A stretch of 64,000 nucleotides of DNA from Parapedobacter sp037190485 (GCA_037190485.1 JBBCJB010000021.1:1-64000), one strand, 5' to 3'. Counted from the stretch's first letter, positions 22,185 through 30,899 are shown. The notes: generated by a model from the letters alone, not told the origin. Made by a program: numbers and translations.

Positions 22185-23666
22185 TTAAAGACGGAATATC
22201 TTTAAAACATTGTCCCTTAACAAAATTACAAGCTCTTCTTTCGGTTTAGCAAATTCTTTGAGGCCGCTGAACCAGATTCTACAGTCTCCTCTACCATTCG
22301 ACTTGTACATCGAGATTTCGGTAGGAATTTCATTTTCATCGGCATCTAAGAAAACACCTCCTACTTTCACCTTGTGATTCGGGCCATTTTCTTGAGCGTC
22401 GTAGTCATGTATTCCGTTATGCTTCAAAAATCCACGAACTGTTGAAGTTGCATCCATAATTGATTTATTCAGGCCAGTCTCTGTTGGAATAATAACAGCG
22501 TAGTCTTTCCCTTCCTCATCAAATTTTTCTTTAGTTTGTATCAGATTTCCTTGCTCATCTTCGGCCACAGTGACTTGGATGATTTCTCTAATTACCTTAC
22601 CTCTATGTTCCCTCGCTGGTAGTTCATGGCTACCTTGTCTCGCGAATTCGAAGTATTTACGCTCGTCTTCAGATATATCCTTTAGATCTTCTTCACTATC
22701 CGCACTGAAATAGATATCAAACTTCTTTTCCAAATCCAACAATGCAGTCTCAAGTAAATTAAAATTAATTAAATCGGGCTTGACGTCCTTCAGCTCTATT
22801 ATGAGCGTAAACAAGTTGGCTTTATTAAACCAATAACTTTTCTGGTCAAAACCAAGACGCTCTAAGATGTTTATTGAATTTAAAATTTTCGAGAGAATGG
22901 CATTGTAATTAACAAAGTCATCGTTATACTCCTTTAAATATTGTTCAATCTTGCTGCTCCTCCCGAAATATCCGCCGTTTAATATCGTAGAGGTAATAAG
23001 CATAATATACTGACTGTCGAACATCCTTTTCACGTCATTGTCTGAGAAGATTTTATTTTCATTAAAAAATGATATGACTTGTGCTCGATCCTCTGGATTG
23101 ATAATGACATTAGTAGATTCTTCAGAAACTTCAAATTCGATATCCGTAAGCTGCTTGGCAAAATAGGCAAATTCCCCTCCACCGAACTCCGCGTTTAATT
23201 TTTCGTTAATGTTTAAAGAATAATTTGTGCTATTAATCCGTTTAAAAATCTGGATGATAGTTATTTGATCTAAATCTTTGAGGTCTTTGACGGAAACGGG
23301 ATAGTTCAGAAAATCCTTCTTCTCATTCAGAGATAACTCGTCAAAATTTTTAATCGGTAATTTGCCTTGAAAATCGCCGGCCGACTTAATATAGTCAACA
23401 ATTGTAGTAAGTCGTTGCTGTCCATCGACGACGATTTCTTTTGCTTTTAAGGTTTCAACATCAATTTGTTCGCTTGCGATATAGACTTCCGGAAAAGGGT
23501 AATTCAATAATATCGTTTGAATAAATGCATACTTATGCTGCTTCTTCCATACTAGATTTCGTTGGAAATCTGGTCCAGGAACTAAAGTCCCTGAATCGAT
23601 TTTATTATACAACTCAACAATTTTATAGCTATTGGATTGTACACTAGTTATTAATTTATTTTCCAT
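22185..23666 (-). CDS. DUF262 protein with C-terminal B3/EcoRII-N-like DNA-binding domain
   Basis: 493 residues. The N-terminal 250 are a DUF262 (ParB/Srx-like) domain with GPDFQRNLVWKKQHKYAFIQTIL and the signature EIVVDGQQRLTTIVDYI, as in GmrS/BrxU-type restriction factors. The usual DUF1524 HNH domain of those proteins is not visible. Instead, the last 90 residues (FLKHNGIHDYDAQENGP, SMYKSNGRGDCRIWFSGLKEFAKPKEELVIL) look like an EcoRII N-terminal/B3-type DNA-recognition domain. It is the last of three genes spaced by 16 and 10 bases, led by a cytosine methyltransferase. It is a probable restriction or effector subunit. Assignment of the C-terminal domain is by motif memory and should be tested. 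Confidence 0.75.
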   Translation of the reverse strand: MENKLITSVQSNSYKIVELYNKIDSGTLVPGPDFQRNLVWKKQHKYAFIQTILLNYPFPEVYIASEQIDVETLKAKEIVVDGQQRLTTIVDYIKSAGDFQGKLPIKNFDELSLNEKKDFLNYPVSVKDLKDLDQITIIQIFKRINSTNYSLNINEKLNAEFGGGEFAYFAKQLTDIEFEVSEESTNVIINPEDRAQVISFFNENKIFSDNDVKRMFDSQYIMLITSTILNGGYFGRSSKIEQYLKEYNDDFVNYNAILSKILNSINILERLGFDQKSYWFNKANLFTLIIELKDVKPDLINFNLLETALLDLEKKFDIYFSADSEEDLKDISEDERKYFEFARQGSHELPAREHRGKVIREIIQVTVAEDEQGNLIQTKEKFDEEGKDYAVIIPTETGLNKSIMDATSTVRGFLKHNGIHDYDAQENGPNHKVKVGGVFLDADENEIPTEISMYKSNGRGDCRIWFSGLKEFAKPKEELVILLRDNVLKIFRL

Positions 23667-23682
23667 ATCATTTGGTATTTTG

Positions 23683-24270
23683 TTAGGCTATTAAGTTAAT
23701 CTGAATCCCTTTTATGTTTTGTCGATGGTAGGTTTCGAAAAAGTACCACGATTTATATATTTCTATATTAATCTCTCGACCAAATTCCATTCTATACTTT
23801 TCTTGAGCTTCTCTTACTGCTTTGGTAAACTTGAATTCAGTTGGTAAAAAGCGGATTGCTATCCGTCCCTTAAGTATATATTTCGCAAAACTATTACGAT
23901 TCTGCCAATAGGTTTTCGAGTAATCTGTGTGATTATATAGATTCTGGATTTCGCTATCGAAAAGATATGATGATATTACTGCAATGTCCAAATCTGATTT
24001 CTTGTCTCTGTTAGCATCAAACGCCCGAAAAGGATAGTATCCAACGTTTGATTCGTCAGGTTTCAAACTAAACCCTAACTTTCCTGACCCAACAATAACT
24101 AAATCACGAATATGAACATTTAAAATGCTTGCTATATCTTTTTTAAATTCATATTCTTTCCCTGTTTGAACATAGTCAAAAAAGTAGGCGCTGCGTTCGA
24201 TTAGAAAACGTTCTACGACTTCATCAGCTTTTAAGTCTATACAAGACCTTTTGAATTCTTCTAAAGACAT
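23683..24270 (-). CDS. Nucleotidyltransferase-like protein
   Basis: 195 residues. The nucleotidyltransferase signature is seen as VIVGSGKLGFSLKP (Gly-Ser), followed 25 residues later by KKSDLDIAVIS (acidic Asp-x-Asp pair). The C-terminal half is helical with aromatic residues (YWQNRNSFAKYIL, YKSWYFFETYHRQN). This fold occurs in MNT antitoxins, CBASS-type cyclases and tRNA/AMP transferases; here the protein is small and lacks further domains. Between the methyltransferase and the DUF262-B3 gene, it is probably part of one system. Substrate unknown. Confidence 0.65.
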   Translation of the reverse strand: MSLEEFKRSCIDLKADEVVERFLIERSAYFFDYVQTGKEYEFKKDIASILNVHIRDLVIVGSGKLGFSLKPDESNVGYYPFRAFDANRDKKSDLDIAVISSYLFDSEIQNLYNHTDYSKTYWQNRNSFAKYILKGRIAIRFLPTEFKFTKAVREAQEKYRMEFGREINIEIYKSWYFFETYHRQNIKGIQINLIA

Positions 24271-24280
24271 GACCTAAACG

Positions 24281-25882
24281 CTAAGACAACAATCTATAAA
24301 TCACTTTTCCCAACTCCAAAGCCAGTAGCGGTGGAACCGCATTCCCGACTTGCGTGTATTGCGGCACTTCAAATTTTCGATTATGCCCCCCAGTAGTTAC
24401 CTTCGATCTAAACTCGAACCAATCAGGAAAAGACTGGAATCGAGCCATTTCCCTTACGGTCATTGTGCGTAATGTTTCCATGTGATAATGGCAAATGTCA
24501 TCTGGTATAGTCAGCTGAGCTGGGGCAGGGTCATATTCCAGAAGGGCTCTTTGAGAATGTTTTTTCGTCGGTATGGAGCTAATCAGTTCCTTTACCTCAT
24601 CAATATTCTTAGGTATCTTGTACACTTCGTCCCCATTGTTTCTAAAATACAAGGCATGATCTTGGAATTGCGCCATGAGTTTCTCTGAGAGTTCTTTAGT
24701 TACATTTTTACCTGTAAACAAATCAACAGCCGCTTTCTTTAATCCATTCTGAAATTCATTAATAACTTGGTAAAATCTAAATCTGGCCTTAACGTCAAAA
24801 GAATGGCCTCGAGGATCATGATTCTTTATTTCGAAATCGTCTCTATTTTTGCTTTTAAACGTTTCATTAAGCTTGTTTCCGTAACCCCTAGTAATTTTTG
24901 ACCCGTAATAAGTGATATTCGTACGCCGAATGTCTCCGATGGCTTCGTTTGCAGATACAAATTGCCCGGGCAAATTTTGTATCTCTGGCAATATAGCGCC
25001 ATCGAAAAGTTGACGTTCTGCTTCCGACTCTATATCAACATACGACAAATCCTTTATTGTTACAACCTCCGGAGTTTGTCGATTAGCCTGGACCTTTTTA
25101 TAGAAGACTAGCGAACCCTTCAATTGGTTGTTCAAAGCGTTTTGCTCGTATACCATTTTGAATACATCATACCTAAAAGCAAACAGGATAAAGCGTGGTC
25201 GATTCTGGGCTACACCAAAGTACTTCGAATTTAGCATCATACATACTGGCACAAACCCCTCCAAAGCAAATGCCTTGGAAACCTCCAACCAAGCATAATA
25301 CTTCCTACCCTCTTCGGTAAATGGGGAAGTAATACCCTTTACGTTTTCCAACAATACGACTTTCGGCCTAATTAGACCGGCAATTTTTGCAAAAGATAAA
25401 GGTAGTTGGTTCTTTTGATTGTCTTTTTCTCGCTTTCCTGCTAGGCTAAAACTTTGACAAGGCGGCCCCCCCGAAAGCAAATCGATACCCTCTCTTTGTA
25501 TTTGGCGGACGATATCAGGATTTCGATATAGCAAATCTAATAAATCAACAATATCTCCAATGAGAAGTCTCCCCTTTATATCGTTTATCGACGAAATATC
25601 ACTAAACCCACCTTCTTTTGCGCTAAGCGGGTTTTCCCTTAGTCGCGAGCTGACGTCGCTTTTTGGGAAACCGGTTTTAATCCATTTAACCTTTTCAGCG
25701 GCTTCACCATTTTCTCCTTTCAGTTTAAGGTTTTCACCCAAAATATTAAATGCAAACGTCTCTCCAGCCATTGGAGAAAGTTCGTTTGCAAAAAATAATT
25801 CAAATCCCGCCGCATCAAGGCCAAGACTCATTCCGCCGCATCCAGCAAAAAGCTCAATATGCTTGTATTTTTTGCTCTCCAT
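24281..25882 (-). CDS. DNA (cytosine-5) methyltransferase
   Basis: 533 residues. All main m5C-MTase motifs are present: I (HIELFAGCGGMSLGLDAAGF), IV (LLSGGPPCQSFSLAGKRE, catalytic Pro-Cys), VI (VVLLENVKGI), VIII (FGVAQNRPRFILFAF), IX-X (MTVREMARFQSFPDWF, YTQVGNAVPPLLALELGKVI). The variable region between VIII and IX (about residues 260-430) is long and sets the target, which cannot be read here. It is the first gene of a three-gene leftward operon with the NTase-like and DUF262-B3 genes. AT-rich composition suggests acquisition. Confidence 0.95.
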   Translation of the reverse strand: MESKKYKHIELFAGCGGMSLGLDAAGFELFFANELSPMAGETFAFNILGENLKLKGENGEAAEKVKWIKTGFPKSDVSSRLRENPLSAKEGGFSDISSINDIKGRLLIGDIVDLLDLLYRNPDIVRQIQREGIDLLSGGPPCQSFSLAGKREKDNQKNQLPLSFAKIAGLIRPKVVLLENVKGITSPFTEEGRKYYAWLEVSKAFALEGFVPVCMMLNSKYFGVAQNRPRFILFAFRYDVFKMVYEQNALNNQLKGSLVFYKKVQANRQTPEVVTIKDLSYVDIESEAERQLFDGAILPEIQNLPGQFVSANEAIGDIRRTNITYYGSKITRGYGNKLNETFKSKNRDDFEIKNHDPRGHSFDVKARFRFYQVINEFQNGLKKAAVDLFTGKNVTKELSEKLMAQFQDHALYFRNNGDEVYKIPKNIDEVKELISSIPTKKHSQRALLEYDPAPAQLTIPDDICHYHMETLRTMTVREMARFQSFPDWFEFRSKVTTGGHNRKFEVPQYTQVGNAVPPLLALELGKVIYRLLS

Positions 25883-26275
25883 TAAGTCCTAACGATTTAG
25901 ATAGCCGTTCAAGTAATTTGATATATCGATAAGACATATTATTCTCTATCCATAAGTAAATATCTTTTTAAAACACCCTTAACCAGAGTATATACGAAAT
26001 ATCCTTATATCGGAAACAACTGTAAGTCAACTTATAACATAGATAAAAAACCTAAATTTATTATCATATTAATCTGGCTAAGTTAAACATAATTATTCGT
26101 CTGAACAATACAATTGCCTCAAAAAAACCGACGGATTAGGTTGCGCTGTAGGGTGGATTAAGCTAGGCTAAAGTGAGGTGCTAAATCAATCAAAAGACAT
26201 CTCGTATGCGGACACAAAATACAGCCCTTGCTCTACAACGAAGGCTCCCAAGTTACCAAAGACAAGTCAAGTCAT
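25883..26275. other. AT-rich intergenic stretch
   Basis: 393 bases between the methyltransferase start and a small leftward gene. AT-rich with no supported gene. A plus-strand frame inside (26178-26369) runs antisense to the small gene and has no family features. The leftward methyltransferase promoter should lie near 25900-26000, but I do not see a clear TAnnTTTG box. Confidence 0.5.
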
Positions 26276-26602
26276 TCAGTCTGTCGAAACAGACCGTATG
26301 TGTAATTTAAAATCGACTCCGAGATTGATTTTTACGGACCTATTTTTCACTTTCTGTTTCACCACGTAGTCGCTCAGAAGTACGTGATGGAGATCCCGAG
26401 CGACCGCGCTACCGCTAATATCATTGACAACTTTCCCGTTCAACAATTCTAGGTTGAAAGAATAGCCAGATTGCTTTCGATTGCCTAAAGTTGTAAACTC
26501 TCCCTGCGATAATGGAATTGTTTTCTCTTCGGTAGATGACAACGCTAAAGATATTATCTTTAGATACTTATTCCAAAGCGGGACGTAAAGGTATTCTCTC
26601 AT
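26276..26602 (-). CDS. Small hypothetical protein
   Basis: 108 residues: begins MREYLYVPLWNKYLKIISLAL, then SQGEFTTLGNRKQSGYSFNLELLNGKVVNDISGSAVARDLHHVL and a basic end. No signal peptide or membrane helix and no recognised family. It is 20 bases downstream of the YodC-like gene in the same direction, so both probably share a transcript. Confidence 0.5.
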   Translation of the reverse strand: MREYLYVPLWNKYLKIISLALSSTEEKTIPLSQGEFTTLGNRKQSGYSFNLELLNGKVVNDISGSAVARDLHHVLLSDYVVKQKVKNRSVKINLGVDFKLHIRSVSTD

Positions 26603-26622
26603 AATTTAGATAATAAGCTTTT

Positions 26623-26853
26623 TTAGAAACATTCCTCAAATAGCTTTTTTAAGCGGGTGTCGGAACTCGCAGGCACTACGACCAAAGCGTTTCTGTCAAT
26701 CTCATACCTAAAAGGCTTGCCTGTTATCTTACTCCATCCTTTGCAAAAGCAAGTCTTAAAGTTATCATTAAAATGATATACCATCATAATCCCACCATCT
26801 ATCACATGTCCTTCTATTCCTTTAACAAAATCACCTACTTTTATCTGTTCCAT
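26623..26853 (-). CDS. YodC-like (DUF2158) small protein
   Basis: 76 residues: MEQIKVGDFVKGIEGHVIDGGIMMVYHF, then TCFCKGWSKITGKPFRYEIDRNALVVV. The layout (VGDxVxLKxGGxxMTV ... CxW ... F..L) is that of YodC/DUF2158 proteins, small proteins of unknown role that often travel with mobile islands. AT-rich. Confidence 0.6.
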   Translation of the reverse strand: MEQIKVGDFVKGIEGHVIDGGIMMVYHFNDNFKTCFCKGWSKITGKPFRYEIDRNALVVVPASSDTRLKKLFEECF

Positions 26854-26892
26854 TATAACAAAATTTTACACAATGATTCGGGAATTTATTTT

Positions 26893-27000
26893 TTATTTCA
26901 AAACTTTTTTTACTTCAAGCATCAAATATGCAACTATAATTGTTGAAGTACCACCTAAGAATACCATTAATTTCCAACGGAAAAAAAATCTCTCAATCAT
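26893..27000 (-). CDS. 35-residue putative single-pass membrane peptide
   Basis: A short frame from an ATG at 27000 (MIERFFFRWKLMVFLGGTST...) to a TAA at 26893. The sequence is basic at the N-terminus, has one hydrophobic helix (LMVFLGGTSTIIVAYLML), and ends in a charged EVKKVLK. It lies 39 bases upstream of the YodC-like gene and points the same way. Small size makes chance hard to rule out in AT-rich DNA, but the topology is that of a small membrane peptide. No other gene is seen in 26854-27209. Confidence 0.35.
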   Translation of the reverse strand: MIERFFFRWKLMVFLGGTSTIIVAYLMLEVKKVLK

Positions 27001-27209
27001 ACCGATCCTAAGTAAAGCTAAACCCAGATAGCATATGTCTGCCGGTTTTTCTATATATCATCATCCCAGAATCCGGAACGCCAAGTAAACCATAGACTAA
27101 AAAATTGACAAAATCAATTACGACTATTTTATACTCCATAATTCAAAATATCTTTAATAATTTTAACGAGCATTAACCAGTTGGTAAACAACAAATAAAA
27201 ACATCTACT

Positions 27210-28082
27210 ATGGCTACGTTTTTAGGCGAGAGCAGGACCTCCGCAAAACTCACAGAAATCATTGAGTCAGCTCAACACGAACTCATATTGGTGAGCCCTT
27301 ATATTAAGCTTAATGATAGGCTGAAAGCTGCGATGAAAAGACATCTCCAAAACCCAGAGTTACGGATTATGGTCTTGTTCGGAAAGAACTACGACGACAA
27401 GTCTAAAAGCGTCGCTTTAGCCGACCTTGAATTTTTCAAGCAGTTCCCGAACGTGACCATCCTCCATGAGCCTCGACTGCACGCTAAATACTATGCAAAC
27501 GAAAGTGATGCCCTCATCACATCGATGAACCTATATGACTTTTCATTAACCAACAATGTAGAGGTTGGAATACATACAAGACGGAAAGGCCTTGTGAATG
27601 GTGCGGTCGGCAATTTAATCGGGATGCCAGATATGGATTTGGATGCAGGAATGTATTTCTTAGATATAATTGAACATGCTGAAAAACTGTTTGTTAAAAC
27701 TCCGGTATACCAAAAAGCGAATTTGGGATTAACAAAAAGATGGACAGGAAATTGCACCATTGAGCTAGATGTACTTGACCAACATTATAAGGGGACAAAA
27801 TCGACTCCAACTAGACGGTTCGGGAATCAACCTGATCCGTCGGCCACCGTGCTTGCCCCACCTCTCCAAGGACATTGCATTAGAACAGGCACCCAAATCC
27901 CGTTCAACGTGGAGCGCCCTTTTTGTGATGAAGCTTATAAAAACTGGAATAAATATGCGAACCCAGACTACGCCGAAAAATTCTGCCATTACTCCGGAGA
28001 GCCGTCGAATGGACAAACGAGCAAGAAACGGCCGATTCTTGCAAAGAACTGGAGTGCGGCGAAAAACACTTTTGGATTTTAG
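27210..28082 (+). CDS. Phospholipase D-like nuclease with zinc-binding tail
   Basis: 290 residues. A PLD half-domain spans about residues 1-150: SAKLTEIIESAQHELILVSPYIKL, then the HKD-type motif RLHAKYYANESDALITSMNLYDFSL (His, Lys, Asn). The C-terminal region has GHCIRTGTQIPFNVERPFCDEAYKNWNKYANPDYAEKFCHYSGE, with paired cysteines and His that probably bind zinc. Proteins of this architecture resemble type II/III restriction-like or helicase-associated PLD nucleases. Followed after 54 bases by a NERD nuclease gene in the same direction; they probably function together. Confidence 0.8.
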   Translation: MATFLGESRTSAKLTEIIESAQHELILVSPYIKLNDRLKAAMKRHLQNPELRIMVLFGKNYDDKSKSVALADLEFFKQFPNVTILHEPRLHAKYYANESDALITSMNLYDFSLTNNVEVGIHTRRKGLVNGAVGNLIGMPDMDLDAGMYFLDIIEHAEKLFVKTPVYQKANLGLTKRWTGNCTIELDVLDQHYKGTKSTPTRRFGNQPDPSATVLAPPLQGHCIRTGTQIPFNVERPFCDEAYKNWNKYANPDYAEKFCHYSGEPSNGQTSKKRPILAKNWSAAKNTFGF

Positions 28083-28136
28083 TGAAGATGCCAGTTTCGC
28101 ACCAGCTCTAACGAGGTTTTAGACTATCTACCCGAC

Positions 28137-28889
28137 ATGATCACATTTTTGTTGTATCTCATAGCGGCCCTTTTTACTACATCCGCTATCTATCTCGTAT
28201 TTGAGCCGCGGATCAAAGGGAAAGTCGGGGAAACCAAAATAACCTCCATATTGAATAGACTGGACCGATCCAAATACTCGGTTATCAATGACATTGTCTT
28301 AAAAGTACGAGATAACATCTCACAAATAGACCATGTTGTCATTTCGGATTCGGCTATCTTTGTTATCGAGACCAAGAATTTCAAAGGCTGGATATTCGGA
28401 GGCGAAGATTCCGAATTTTGGACGCAGGTCCTTTACCAACGGAAAGAGAAATTGTATAATCCGATTCGTCAAAATCGCGGTCATATACACGCACTAAAAC
28501 ACCTCTTAAAGGATTACCCAAATCTCAAATACATTCCAATCGTTGTGTTTTGCTCCAAGGCTACACTCAAAGTAAATACCGTTTCTGCGGTAACCTATTC
28601 TTACGATCTCTTAAAACTAATTAAGGGGTACGATGAAATCGCGCTCACCCAACAAGAGAAGAAGAAAATTGCTGACCGGATCAATGCGGCAAACGTTCGT
28701 GCAAAATACAACCGGAAACAGCATATAAAAATGATTAGACAAAAAGTGACTGAACGTGCGGAATCCATTTCAAGAAACAAATGCTCGCGATGTGGAGGGG
28801 AACTGAAATCAAGAACAGGAAAATTCGGTCATTTTACGGGGTGTACAAACTATCCAAAGTGCCGGTTTACGTTGAATAACGGCAATTAG
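28137..28889 (+). CDS. NERD-domain nuclease with topoisomerase-type zinc finger
   Basis: 250 residues. An N-terminal membrane helix (MITFLLYLIAALFTTSAIYLV) is followed by a NERD domain (IKGKVGETKITSILNRL, HVVISDSAIFVIETKNFKGWIFG with the Glu-x-Lys typical of the PDDEXK-like fold, and PIRQNRGHIHALKHLL). The C-terminus has a four-cysteine zinc finger (CSRCGGELKSRTGKFGHFTGCTNYPKC) like those of topoisomerase I. NERD proteins are predicted nucleases in DNA processing and defence. Partner of the PLD-like gene upstream. Confidence 0.85.
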   Translation: MITFLLYLIAALFTTSAIYLVFEPRIKGKVGETKITSILNRLDRSKYSVINDIVLKVRDNISQIDHVVISDSAIFVIETKNFKGWIFGGEDSEFWTQVLYQRKEKLYNPIRQNRGHIHALKHLLKDYPNLKYIPIVVFCSKATLKVNTVSAVTYSYDLLKLIKGYDEIALTQQEKKKIADRINAANVRAKYNRKQHIKMIRQKVTERAESISRNKCSRCGGELKSRTGKFGHFTGCTNYPKCRFTLNNGN

Positions 28890-28908
28890 TTCAATCCGAA
28901 CGGCTGTA

Positions 28909-29868
28909 TTAATACTTAAAAACATTTTCCCGATGCCAATCCAGATTCTCCCTCCCCGGCAGGTATTCGTTGGATTCCGGTAAAATCACCGGCCTGCCGC
29001 TCAGCTTCCGCAACCCATAATCATGGTCTTCATGTTCCGTGAAATGGGGCGACACCGCAATCCGGTATTCCGTATCAACGCCGACTAACCCACGGTCGAA
29101 CGCCCTGTGCATGTTCGGGCACAACGCGATGCCGTTGCCCACCCGGTCGTCATGCGTGACGCTGAAGGGCACGATGTGGCAGGCATCCACGAAACTATGC
29201 CCATGCACGGATACCAGCCGCATGCCGGTGAATGCGCAGGTGCTCCGGTACAGCCGGATGATGTTGCGCTTGAACAGGCCGTTGCGCACGAATTCTTCTT
29301 CCTCGGTATCGATACGGATGGTACGCTGCCCTGCTTGCGCATCCTGCAACACATAGGCTTCCATCGCCTCCAGGTAGCCTTCCCCACTGTGCTTGGCCGC
29401 AAGGAAATACGCCTTGCGCTCGGGGAAGTACGCTTCCAGTGCCGCCGATTGCAGGACGGCACGGCTTACGGGTTCCTGCATGAAGGCAAACAGGTCTGCC
29501 CTCAACTCCCCGTGATCCAGCACGGCCGCCAACGTGTTCACGCTTTTGATATGCGCATTGATGGTAAAACCTGGCTTGGGCACCAATCGCCAGAACGGCT
29601 CCTGCCCTACCCGGTCGCTTTGCAGGTAATAAAACGGCTGCGTGAAATCCGCATGGTTGGGGGTCGTGACCAGCAATTGCCAATTCTCAAGGAACCGCCC
29701 CACCAGCTCGGCATCCGCCTCGAACCGGTTATCGGTAACGATGCCCTTCTCCACCAGTTCCATCAACGTAAGCAACAAAACGGGCTTATGTGGCGCCAGG
29801 CCGTATTTCGTGCCGCCGCGCTTGAGGCGTGTAAACGCGTGGACGTATGTTTGGAGCGCTTGGGTCAT
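28909..29868 (-). CDS. HNH endonuclease (McrA-like restriction type)
   Basis: 319 residues. The N-terminal part (YGLAPHKPVLLLTLMELVEKG) is typical of HNH proteins of the ScoMcrA/YeeB-like restriction class. The HNH domain reads CAFTGMRLVSVHGHSFVDACHIVPFSVTHDDRVGNGIALCPNMHRAFDRGLV, with the Cys pair, central His and Asn and the C-terminal His. Such proteins often cut modified DNA; substrate not determined. It is convergent with the NERD gene (19 bases) and its start faces repeat copy 1 at 29885. Composition is GC-richer than the left neighbours. Confidence 0.85.
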   Translation of the reverse strand: MTQALQTYVHAFTRLKRGGTKYGLAPHKPVLLLTLMELVEKGIVTDNRFEADAELVGRFLENWQLLVTTPNHADFTQPFYYLQSDRVGQEPFWRLVPKPGFTINAHIKSVNTLAAVLDHGELRADLFAFMQEPVSRAVLQSAALEAYFPERKAYFLAAKHSGEGYLEAMEAYVLQDAQAGQRTIRIDTEEEEFVRNGLFKRNIIRLYRSTCAFTGMRLVSVHGHSFVDACHIVPFSVTHDDRVGNGIALCPNMHRAFDRGLVGVDTEYRIAVSPHFTEHEDHDYGLRKLSGRPVILPESNEYLPGRENLDWHRENVFKY

Positions 29869-29884
29869 CGGGCTAAGCTACGCA

Positions 29885-30010
29885 TAAAAAGCGAAAAGCC
29901 CAGCCGTTTGGGACAGCTGGACTCTTCATTAATCAACCTAAACCTGACATGACAACAACGGCGCGTCCGGATTGTTTTGGGTGTTTTATTTTTTTTTCAA
30001 ATATTTTTTT
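29885..30010 (+). repeat. Interspersed repeat, copy 1 (about 125 bp)
   Basis: The repeat starts AAAAAGCGAAAAGCCCAGCC, has an imperfect hairpin (CCCAGC...GCTGG, extended to GAAAAG/CTCTTC), then ATTAATCAACCTAAACCTGA and CATGACAACAACG. In copies 1 and 2 it continues as GATTGTTTTGGGTGTTTTA, a T-run and CAAATATTTTTT. Copies: here, 30832-30957 and 43921-43983 (shorter), all in plus orientation. It could terminate plus-strand transcripts, but the conservation beyond the hairpin argues for a mobile or multi-copy element. Confidence 0.85.
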
Positions 30011-30100
30011 CCCTGCATGACACAAAGTTGGTGCAAGCGTTTCAAGCGGGACTAATAAAAGAGAGCGATTCAGCATTCAGCCCTGTAATTCGGCACTTCA

Positions 30101-30309
30101 TCCCAGACGGGGGTACATTCCGCCCTCAAACTTGACGGTCTCGGGATTATTGACTATGCACCGCCTGTACGGATGCACAATCCGATTCGCGGGGTGTGGA
30201 AGAATGTGGGATAAAACGGACGGATATTTAGGGCTTCGGCGACGTTTGTGGAAGAAAGATACATTATCTTTGACGAGAATCAGTCCCGAAATGGGATGTG
30301 GTGGGACTT
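30101..30309 (+). repeat. Leader repeat copy 1, carrying a promoter
   Basis: About 210 bases directly in front of the gene start at 30310 are repeated at 31555-31766 in front of another gene. Shared blocks include CAGACGGGGGTACATTCCGCC, GTGGAAGAATGTGGGATA, GGATATTTAGGG and CGACGTTTGTGG.AGAAA, ending at the TATCTTTGACG box. The two following genes are unrelated, so the promoter region itself was duplicated. Confidence 0.85.
30245..30272 (+). promoter_or_regulatory. Bacteroidota promoter in leader repeat copy 1
   Basis: TTTG at 30245-30248 and TATCTTTG at 30265-30272, spacer 16 bases. Both boxes and the spacer length are conserved in the second copy of the leader at 31703-31730. Confidence 0.65.
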
Positions 30310-30635
30310 ATGGATTATTTTGATGAAATAAACAAGGGCACGCGTTTTTTCGTGACCGCCATACGCGAACTACCGCACAATGATCTTGAGGTGGCTATCG
30401 TGATACCGGAGGTCGGCGATGAAAGAGATGTCGATGTAGCGGAGGGAAAGACCTTACGGGTAGGTACTTCCGTATCTGCCGTCATTCAGTCTTCCTGGAA
30501 TACGTTGCCAAGGATAGTTTCGCCTCCGCCGATTACCCCGGCCCGTTGACACACTACCAACTGCTGGGCCAAGACCATATCATCAATGTGGCATGCGTAT
30601 CGGAGCCTATCGTGGAACAGGACGGAAATGTATGA
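30310..30635 (+). pseudogene. Frameshifted small gene
   Basis: The frame from the ATG at 30310 reads MDYFDEINKGTRFFVTAIRELPHNDLEVAIVIPEVGDERDVDVAEGKTLRVGTSVSAVI. It then degrades into a non-natural tail ending at 30549. At about 30480-30490 the coding sense passes to another frame (HSVFLEYVAKDSFASADYPGPLTHYQLLGQDHIINVACVSEPIVEQDGNV, stop at 30633-30635). Together they would make a protein of about 108 residues with an undisturbed soluble fold. I read this as one gene broken by a single-base indel. No family is recognised; an immunity-like protein is possible. Confidence 0.55.
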
Positions 30636-30761
30636 TGAAGGTTTTGGCAACCTCAAGGAGGCAGCCAATTAAAATCGCGGTGTTTCTCGCGATAAAAATA
30701 TTTTCGTAATTTCAGCCCTACAAAGTACTGCTGCCTGGTCACTGCCAATCCATGCCATAAA

Positions 30762-30899
30762 ATGGGTGAAATTATTTTTATCGATATCGAAGCGAATCCG
30801 GAGACCGGAATCATCCGGGACTTCGGTTGCATAAAAAGCGAAAAGCCCAGCCGTTTGGGACAGCCGGACTCTTCATTAATCAACCTAAACCTGACATGA
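30762..30899 (+). pseudogene. N-terminal remnant of a DEDD-type exonuclease-like gene, cut by repeat copy 2
   Basis: From the ATG at 30762 the frame reads MGEIIFIDIEANPETGIIRDFGCI, the look of the first strand-turn-strand of a DEDD exonuclease domain (Asp-x-Glu and the hairpin with Gly-Cys-Ile). It then runs directly into repeat copy 2 at 30832 and stops at 30899 within the repeat. The rest of the gene is absent. Only about 24 residues are informative, so the assignment is tentative. Confidence 0.4.

Noticed and set aside
26178..26369. Small plus-strand gene
   Set aside because: It runs antisense to the better supported leftward frame at 26276-26602, in AT-rich DNA, without start context.
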